Of a stretch of 64,000 nt of DNA, positions 56,801-64,000 are shown piece by piece. The translations under genes and the position numbers were made by a program. Source of the stretch: Nissolia schottii (Eukaryota > Streptophyta > Magnoliopsida > Fabales > Fabaceae); NCBI GenBank assembly GCA_003254905.1, contig QANU01001262.1, positions 700,485 to 764,484 of the forward strand, written 5' to 3'. The notes under the pieces were generated by a model, which searched no databases, was not told the origin of the DNA, and was given only the letters and a program-made list of their open reading frames with translations. How positions within the stretch are numbered: the stretch's first letter is position 1; the number at the start of each line of letters is the position of its first letter.

Positions 56801-58410
56801 CAGGTATATGTAATGTGTCTCAATCTCCCCCTGTTTTTCCAACCTCATTGAATTTTTGGCAACTCACGTGGATTGTTTTGGACATGTTAAATTTCTTCTT
56901 CTCCCTGGGTCTTCTAAAGTTGTATATTTTATGTTGAGCATCCAAGTTCTTTAGCATGCACTTCTTGAAGATTCAAACATTATAATTGACGCCATTCCAC
57001 TTGTCTTCTTTATAAAATACCCAGTTGTTTTTTTATTTAGATTGAAGCCCTAGTTCTTTGAAAATGCAATAGGAGTATTTGATACATTAGTGTCTGTACT
57101 GGTGGCTAATGTTGTCAAGGAAACCTCACCCTGCTATTGGTTATTTTTCTTTTATATTTTTCATCCTAGTGTCTTTGGTGTATTCCTACTTAAATAGAAG
57201 TACACTGCTGAGTCCATTGTTTACTGCAAGTTTGTAATAAAACTTTCAAAAGAGCTCTGCTATTCTATGTTAATTTTTCTTTTAGGGAAAGGAAAATTCA
57301 GAATTTCTTTTCTGCTTTCCCTTCTTTTAATGTAATAATGATTCATAAACTTGCAATTTGTACCTGCAATATGAGCATTGGGAGAGGATTTTGGGAGTTA
57401 TTGTGTAATGTGGATTAAGATGCATTCATCATAGGCAGTCTTATGTGCATGATGTTAGCAAGGCTGTCTGGATCATGATGTTGAGAGGAAGATGTCGGAT
57501 TGACATTAGCTCTGAAAGATTCAATTGTTTGCAATGTGCGGCTCTCCATGCATGCTTTCTCATAGTAGTTGTGTAATTTTCTGGAGTTTAAATCCCCCAC
57601 CACAGAGTTGGGCCAGGAAACCTGAAAAATTATCTATATAAGATAATGCTTAGTTTGGTACTCTATCAGCAATCCAGCAGAGATTATTGGAATTGTATTC
57701 TTCCTGCGTTGCTGCTTTTCTTTGGTAAGGAAAACTTAATAAATTTGATTTTTCTACTTGGATGAATGTTCAATTCTGTATGTGTTATCTAGTTTCTATT
57801 ATTGATTTGCTGAGATTATCTCTGTCCACTGTCATGGTGAGAACATGTGCTAAGTTGTACAAGAATCTGCTTGTGCTAGTGTTGCCTCATATGGTTAGTT
57901 TGACTTTTTTACATATCTCAGTTTGTGACGAGCAATCCGCAAATAAGCAATGCTATCGTGGTGCTGTATCTTGTCTGGTCTTCTGAAGCTGAAAAATGAT
58001 GTTTTGCAGGCTTCGGAGCTCTCTATGGCTTCAGTTTAAACCCCATCATATTGCTGCTGGAGCTGCATATCTTGCTTCCAAGTTTCTGAACATTGATCTT
58101 ACTGCTTGCCATAACGTATGGCAAGAGTTCCAGGCAACACCATCCATTCTTCAAGGTGAGCTGGCTGCACCTCTCTCTCTCTCTCTCTCTCTCACACTCA
58201 CTCACTCACAATGCCAATCTTTTTATTTAATCATTTGAAACTTTCCTAGTTTTAATCTTTAATAAGATAGGTTTGCAGCTCATAACATCTTGTCAGAACT
58301 GTCTTGAAAATCTGTGACTTGACTTACTTGAAGTTTCTCTTTCATTAGTTATCGATACTGATTCTCATTTTACTGCAGATGTTTCTCGGCAATTAATGGA
58401 GCTCTTCTAG
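53870..58410 (+). CDS. CYCT1: Cyclin-T (CYCT1-like), six coding exons
   Basis: Coding exons 53870-54450, 54606-54687, 55020-55154, 55520-55695, 58010-58155 and 58379-58410, all GT-AG; joined length 1152 nt, 383 aa. The N-terminal 130 residues are Asn/Tyr-rich with a repeated DHAN motif. Then come two cyclin boxes: [83 protein letters not shown] and [20 protein letters not shown]. Cyclin T pairs with CDK9/CDKC kinases (P-TEFb) and stimulates RNA polymerase II elongation in the nucleus. The protein stops shortly after the second box (SRQLMELF), so it resembles the short CYCT1;3 type rather than long-tailed members. Intron 4 is unusually long (2.3 kb); intron 5 starts with a (CT)n run. The exact paralogue number is uncertain. 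Confidence 0.93.
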
Positions 58411-59753
58411 AAGTATAAAATAACATGATTAGTGGCCTTCTAAGTACATAGCAGCTTAGGTACAATATATAGTCCATTGAAAAAAATGTCTGAGAGATCA
58501 GAGATAATCACTGTTGTTTATATTCTACGTTGATTTATAATTTGCTGAGCTACATGTTGAGGGAGTGTGATCGACATGGTTTAATATTTCGTTGTATTAA
58601 TTTAGTTGATCATTTGATTCCTTGTGATCTCCTGTCATGTTGACCAACCAAGTGGTCAATTTTAGTGGAGCCGCCTTTCCATGCATGCATATGCAACGTC
58701 GGAAGTGCAGTAGTAACGTTAAATTTATTCCCATCAAAATGTGTGGGTTGGGCCGGGTTGAACTAGTCTCGAACGAGTTCCAGGTTTTTACTTGGATTTG
58801 TTAATGTCTAGGGCTAATTTGATAATAACTTGCTAACTTGATTAATGATTGGGTTGAATGGGTTGACTTAATTTTTAGAGCATAGTAAAAATTTTAAAAT
58901 TTAAAAGCGGGTAATAAAATTTAAAATATTTTATTATACATATTTTAAAGTAAATTATATCAATATAAGTTTTACATATTATTTAAGTATATTTATTGAA
59001 GTATAAAGTCTTATAATTTATCATTAATTATTTGCAAAACAAATTTTAATAAACAATTATTTAACTTTAGACCGAGTCAAGTTAACTGAAAATACACTTG
59101 GTTAAATTTTGCAACTCGGTCGCTTTGAGTTGAGTTATCGGATTGGATTATGAACAACCTAGATGACCAGTGGACTAACTTCTCTTGGGGTTGAGATGGC
59201 GGAGGTCTATGTCTACACACATCAAATAGGTGCCATGGGGCCTTCGATGGTCATTGGGCGTAGAATTTCAGGAACTCCAAGCAATTATAACCGGCCCACT
59301 ATTTGTCTATCTCACATTTAAACATTTATTAAAATTGTTAAATTATTAAAATCGGGTGGGTTTAAGCCGTTTCTTTAAAATGCCTTTGTTTTTAACAGTA
59401 TAATTTAAGATGAACTACCAACTATCCATTTTTTTGTCGACTATGTACACAAAATCGGCTATTAAACTCGTAAATAGATGATAGAGGATTCTCACCCCCT
59501 GCCAGACGGCCTAATCACGTGATTTTCGTGGGAGCAAACTGGCTAATGCTAGTAATATTTTTATGACCACATGAAAAAGTATAGAAATAAGAAATAGACA
59601 CACTCAAAATAGTTGATTAATTAATTAGTCTAATAGTTAGCGTGGATCAACCCTTGAGCCCGATTAAGTTGAAATTGATAGACTTTAATTAAGGGTGATT
59701 TCGGTATTAAAGAAAGAAAAAGAAAAAGGACAAAAACACCATAATTATCCCTA
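58411..59753. other. Intergenic DNA downstream of cyclin T
   Basis: 3' UTR side of cyclin T, then AT-rich DNA. No gene seen. Confidence 0.5.
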
Positions 59754-60183
59754 CTACAAATTAGGGGTGTACATAGCCGGGTTTGCCTTTATCAGAATCC
59801 AACTTTATATTTGGACTGAACCAATTTTAAAGACTCAAACCCGACTATAGACCCGAATAGACTCAATCATCTTTGGACTGAGTTAAAACCGAGGTTTGGA
59901 TCGGGCCCAAAACTAGCCAATGCTATCTCAAACCAAAAAATAAAAAATGAAGTTGATAAAACTGCAAACCAACTATTTCATTTCTCATTTTGAATAAGCA
60001 TCATAGTTCCTAACTAAACACCCATTAATTTCAAACACAACAACGAAATGACATAAAATTTCTAATCTTAGCATTCTCATTCAAACTTCCATAGTTTTAG
60101 TGCACAACACAAACAACAAAAAATAATGGGTGCACTCATTAAGATGCATAAACTAAGAAAATTATACATATTTCATGTGCTAG

Positions 60184-61376
60184 TGTTAGCAAGTGGCTTC
60201 AAATACACAAGAGGGGGGGTGAATTGGGTATGTAGATTATTTTTAAAATCTTTGCTTTGTTGTCAAGAAACTATCAAATATTAATGTTAAGGATAAGCGA
60301 AGAAAGAAACAATCTTGAGCATATACAAATTAAGGAGTTAAGGGATAGAGAGAATGCAAACTCAATTTATCCTGGTTCAACCACCCTTGTGATCTACGTC
60401 CATTCCCCAAGCAATCCGCTCAAGATTTTTTCCACTATTCTTTAAGCTTGAACCTTAGGTGCTTGACAACCTTTACAAGATGAGCACTCTACTTGAGCCT
60501 CAAGCAATTTCCTTTAGGGATCACACCCTAATCACTTTAAAGGGATACCTCACCCTCTTTACAAGAATATGATTTGTGTGTGTTTGAAACTCTCTAAAAG
60601 AGTAGATAATACAATTTGAAGGTCTATAGGTGTATGTGTATAAAACTCTCTCTTAAGCTTGAAAAGATGGCTCAATGATTGTAATCAATGAAGTAGAGAA
60701 CATTGGATGTTAGGGAATTAATGTTCAGCCTTCAATTGATGAGTTTAGTGAGTATTTATTGTGCTCAAGATGATCCTAGCCGTTGTGCATTTAATGCACC
60801 TGAAGTCAGCATGCAGAACTAGCCGTTTCTGACTCCAAGATCCGATTCATTCGAATGGCTCATTCAAATGACTGATGTAATATAGCCGTTGGGGCCTGTT
60901 TGAGTCAGAGTCATTCAAATGGATCTAGGTCAGTCATTCGAATGACTTTGTTATGCTGGGATCACCGAATGCACCAAACCCTTGTCATTCGAATACTTTA
61001 TTCGATTTGCTTTTGTTCATGAGTTATTCGAATGACCTGTTCATGAGTCATTCGAATGACATGTTCATGAGTCATTCGAATGACCTATTCATGAGTCATT
61101 CGAATATCTCTGCCAGGTTTTGCCCAAACTCATTCTTTCTTTCACTTTTCTTGATTCCTTGATTTGTTTGAAATACTTTAAAGGCAGGAATCAATATTTT
61201 CTTTTAAGAGCCATCTAGAAAAACCATTTTGAGAGTTTTTATACACACACCTTTAACATATTTCCTAAGTCCTAAATCTAGATCTTTTTGAGCTTCTTGA
61301 CTTTGGAAACTTGCTTCTCTTTTGTCTTCATCAAAACTTACTCCATGAGCATTTACAACCAGGTTTCTACTTTTTA
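60184..61376. mobile_element. Probable LTR-type insertion (solo LTR), approximate ends
   Basis: The sequence starting TGTTAGCAAGTGGC and continuing ACACAAGAGGGGGGGTGAAT is a phrase common near the start of plant LTRs. The stretch ends around CTACTTTTTACA. No protein coding is visible and I could not match a 5-bp duplication, so the limits are approximate. It appears inserted in the hAT-type element and carries the ATTCGAAT palindrome array. Confidence 0.4.
60849..61105. repeat. ATTCGAAT palindrome array, last four copies at exact 24-bp spacing
   Basis: Exact ATTCGAAT starts at 60849, 60936, 60987, 61026, 61050, 61074 and 61098. Three of these are embedded in the 14-base palindrome GTCATTCGAATGAC (60933, 61047 and 61071). 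Two near copies with one change (CATTCAAATG) lie at about 60861 and 60911. The last four form a 24-bp tandem repeat (TGTTCATGAGTCATTCGAAT...). The earlier ones are dispersed in unrelated sequence, as in the array at 44231-44509. Confidence 0.92.
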
Positions 61377-61614
61377 CACACCAAAATAGTCATATGATTT
61401 AACTACAATAAATTATCCATAAAATGTACATGGACAGGATTGGACCGGGTTTTCATTTACCCGAACTTGATCCTATATTTTGACCGGGCCAATTTTAAAG
61501 ATCTAAACCTGACCCTAGACCCAAAGATGACCCTAAACCCAAATAGACCAAATCATCTTTGGGTCAAATGTTTCAGACCAATCCGAGTTAGCACTCGACA
61601 CCCCTACTACAAGC

Positions 61615-62404
61615 ACTCGACACCAAAATTCCATACTATTAATGTGAGACTCAAATCTCATACCTTCCATCTTGATATGAACAATCTTAGGCAATAAGTT
61701 CGCCATGCCTTGAACAAATAGAGTAATGAAAATGTCGCATATAAGCAACGCCGTTACCCACATAAAAAAAACTCATCCTAACCTACTATCTTTTTCTCAG
61801 GTAATTCTTGGTCTATTAATTGTGTCTGTATCATATATCACATATGGGGACTGCATTAGGATAATTCGTTCAACCGTATAAATCTTCTCAAGAGAGTCTA
61901 GGATTCATGCATTCTAACACCCACCTTTTATGCATAACTCCCAACTATATTGGCAAAACAGATAAACCATGAATGTTTTGGGAATCAAATTGCGGAGATA
62001 GATCCTCTCATAATATTTTTCATATGACATGTGTAATCTTTTACTATAAATTTTATTATTATTTATGTCATGTATAAATTTCACATTTTAAATTAATGAT
62101 AAAAGATCATGTATCATCTTATTGGGTAAAAGATACACATGACATAATTCATTCTCAAACTGCTATGTAATAGTAAGTAGTAACACCAATGCCACAGTGT
62201 AATGGTATTTTCCTGTCTTCGGCAACTTGTTCCAGGACATAACTTGTCACTATGTTATTTTGAATAACCTATCTTATAGAAGCAGTAAAATGACCATATT
62301 GACTTGTATAATGTGCCGGCAGATATTGATAAACTTTGGAATTAGCTTAAATCACCGTTTCCTTACTTGCTAAAAGCTAAAAGCTAAAAGCTAGCATCTC
62401 CAGA
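61615..62404. other. Intergenic DNA
   Basis: AT-rich, no gene recognised. A three-unit AAAGCTA tandem lies at about 62372-62393. Confidence 0.5.
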
Positions 62405-62413
62405 CTAAAGGAA

Positions 62414-63346
62414 GGTGCATTCTACCATGGTGACCCTTTACTTAAAAATCATGCCATGGTACCCCTCTTTTGGGGGAAAAAACATCCCATTAATTATAAC
62501 AATGCCACCGCCCCTTCCTTCTTAATTTTTCTCCTTCATTTGCAAAAACATCCCTCACAAATGTTGCATTGCCCATTAGTCCCCATCTCTTTATTTTCTA
62601 ATTTTTCGTTCTGCTCTCATTTCTCCTCCACTCCATTCATAGCCAGAAAGAAGAACCCAGTCATCCACTAAATTAAGCTCAATTCAGCACAAACTCAAAG
62701 ATTCCCCTAAATTTCGATTGTAAAATTTTATTTTTTTGTTTCAAACTCAACATTCGTTTAACTAAAACAATTAGAAGAAAAATCTCTCCTTTTCTCATAA
62801 AGTTTCTAATTAAGAAAAATTAATAAGCATTAATTAAAAAATGGAGAGCAGTATTCCAGTGATAGCAGCCAAGAAAATGTGAAACATAATACGCTAGCCT
62901 TCTTCATGTTGAGAAAAGGCATATCAAAGGGGAAGCTCGTTATGGACCTCAACATGTTCCTCAAGCGCCGCCGCAAGCATGCCGGAGGGAGATGGTGGCT
63001 GAGATTTAGAACGCAGGAGGGAGATGGCAGCGGGTTGGAGAACAAAGCAAGAAGACGGGGAGGACTAGAGCGGAAGACGCGACAAAGATGGGGGCGGTGG
63101 CTAGGGTAGGGTTGTGTTTTCGCTAAGCTGCTTTCAATTTCACATGCAAACATGGAAGACATGGACGGGGGGGGAATCTGCAAATCAACACCTTCAGAAG
63201 GTTGTCTTTGCAAATAGAACACAAATGTAAGCGGGGAGAAACACAGTGGCATTGTTGTAATTAATGAGATGTCCCCCCNACACACACAAAAAGAGGGGCA
63301 CCATGACATGGTTTCTAAGTAAAGGGTCACCATGGTAGAATGCACC
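62414..63346. mobile_element. Mutator-like element, 933 bp, with long TIRs and near-perfect 9-bp TSD
   Basis: The left end reads GGTGCATTCTACCATGGTGA, and the reverse complement of the right end reads the same 20 bases. The inverted repeats extend imperfectly for about 140 bases (CATGCCATGGTACCCCTCTT / CATGTCATGGTGCCCCTCTT). Flanks are CTAAAGGAA (62405-62413) and CTAAAGAAA (63347-63355), eight of nine identical. The GC-richer centre (62860-63110) has an open plus frame with LKRRRKHAGGRWWLRFR that I do not recognise; it could be captured host sequence. The only ambiguous base of the window, n at 63279, lies in the right arm within a C run. Confidence 0.8.
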
Positions 63347-63399
63347 CTAAAGAAAAGATCATAATCACACACATAAGCTGAATAACCATGTGAAAAGTG

Positions 63400-64000
63400 G
63401 GTGGATTCTAACATGGTACCCCGTAATATGGGTATCATGTGATGGTACTCTTATTTTGGAGAAAATACATTCTCATAATTACCAACTTGCCACCGTGCCT
63501 CTCCCCATTAATATTTTTGTTTTATTTGCAAACACAATCATATCATCCCCATAATTACAATTTGCCCCAGCAACCCCATCATCCCCACAACCACATTCAT
63601 CCTCTCTCTGCTAATGGCACTGGTGCCACCATCACTGCCACAACCATCGAGACCCCCAATCTCTAATGCCAACTCTATTGCCACCACCACTGCCTGGCTA
63701 CGTACCCCTCCCTGCACACGCATACGCATATCTGGTCAGTGGTTACCTATGACTTTCTACTTTCTCTGTCTCACATGCTGCAGACCGTCGCCGCCACCGT
63801 CAATGTTGTCACCGCCGTCAGATTCGATGCACTCAGCTTCGCCACTGTCCGCAACTCACTACAATGTCACTTTGCCTCTTCCTTGCCTCTCATATTTTTC
63901 TTTTTTCCTTTTTTTTTATTTTTTTGGATTTTGATGTTTGATTTTTGAAGCCTAATATTTTGAGTTTGTGCTTGAATTTGTAGATTTGATTTTTGGGGTT
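63400..64000. mobile_element. Second, diverged member of the same Mutator-like family (runs off the window)
   Basis: GGTGGATTCTAACATGGTAC at 63400 and the following GTGATGGTACTCTTATTTTG, CATTCTCATAATTACCAA and TTGCCACCGTGCC phrases parallel the left arm of the element at 62414 in the same order and orientation. The copy starts only about 50 bases after the first one ends. Its right end lies outside the window. The GC-richer inner part (63600-63850), with CACCACC/CCGCCGCC stretches, matches no gene I know. Confidence 0.65.

Larger units (their letters stand above)
59762..61606. mobile_element. hAT-type non-autonomous element, 1.85 kb, carrying a nested repeat
   Basis: The left end reads TAGGGGTGTACATAGCCGGG; the right end, reverse-complemented, TAGGGGTGTCGAGTGC. 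Flanks are CTACAAAT (59754-59761) and CTACAAGC (61607-61614), an 8-bp target duplication with two mismatches. Near each end a phrase like GACCGGGCCAATTTTAAAGA / GACTGAACCAATTTTAAAGA occurs in direct orientation (about 59812 and 61481). An LTR-like insertion fills the centre. There is no transposase. Confidence 0.5.

Noticed and set aside
60953-61162. Short frame with repeated LFMSHSND
   Set aside because: It is only the 24-bp tandem palindrome array read in one frame, with no sign of selection on a protein.

Overview
This is nuclear DNA from a flowering plant, most probably a legume. Genes with plant-type introns sit in AT-rich intergenic DNA full of microsatellites and plant transposon families (Mutator-like, hAT, CACTA-type, SINE, L1-type LINE, LTR and probably pararetroviral remnants). 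The legume assignment rests on a cluster of esterases that closely resemble 2-hydroxyisoflavanone dehydratase (HIDH), and on MITE families beginning GGGTTAAATATGTTTTTAG or GGGTTAATTAAGTTTTTAG, which I know from legume genomes. The species cannot be fixed from the sequence alone.

Layout. (1) 1-6 kb: AT-rich DNA with a CACTA-type transposon end inserted into a plant-mobile-domain (PMD) coding remnant. (2) 6-28 kb: a dispersed tandem cluster of five alpha/beta-hydrolase carboxylesterase (CXE/HIDH-like) copies: a frameshifted copy (-, 6.0-7.0 kb), three intact single-exon genes (+ 13.6-14.6, + 19.1-20.1, - 25.0-26.0) and a 3' fragment (-, 27.5-27.9). The spacers hold a 2.45-kb hAT element, a Pack-MULE carrying a trichome-birefringence-like (TBL) fragment, a 0.9-kb fold-back repeat, a SINE with an 18-bp target duplication, MITEs, a probable pararetrovirus fossil and a 1.8-kb Mutator-like element with 265-bp internal repeats. 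(3) 28.9-35.3 kb (-): a complete 19-exon gene for an armadillo-repeat/BTB protein of the ARIA/ABAP1 family, 701 aa. (4) 36-39.7 kb: intergenic DNA with a perfect 319-bp MITE. (5) 39.8-48.1 kb (-): a decayed L1-type LINE split by a 3.1-kb LTR-type insertion, which contains ten copies of the inverted repeat CGCTCAGCG spaced about 22 bp apart. (6) 49.8-50.8 kb (-): an intronless BKI1-like gene (brassinosteroid receptor inhibitor). (7) 53.3-58.4 kb (+): a six-coding-exon cyclin-T gene, 383 aa. (8) 58.4-64 kb: nested hAT-type and LTR-type elements with a 24-bp-period ATTCGAAT palindrome array, then two members of a second Mutator-like family.

The genes do not form a pathway. The CXE cluster is a birth-and-death family, probably acting on esters or phenolics. 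ARIA/ABAP1, BKI1 and cyclin T are conserved single genes in hormone signalling, cell-cycle control and transcription. The joined exons of the ARIA-like gene (2106 nt) and cyclin T (1152 nt) are both divisible by three without internal stops, which supports the splice models. The least explained signals are the two phased short-palindrome arrays (44.2-44.5 kb and 60.8-61.1 kb).
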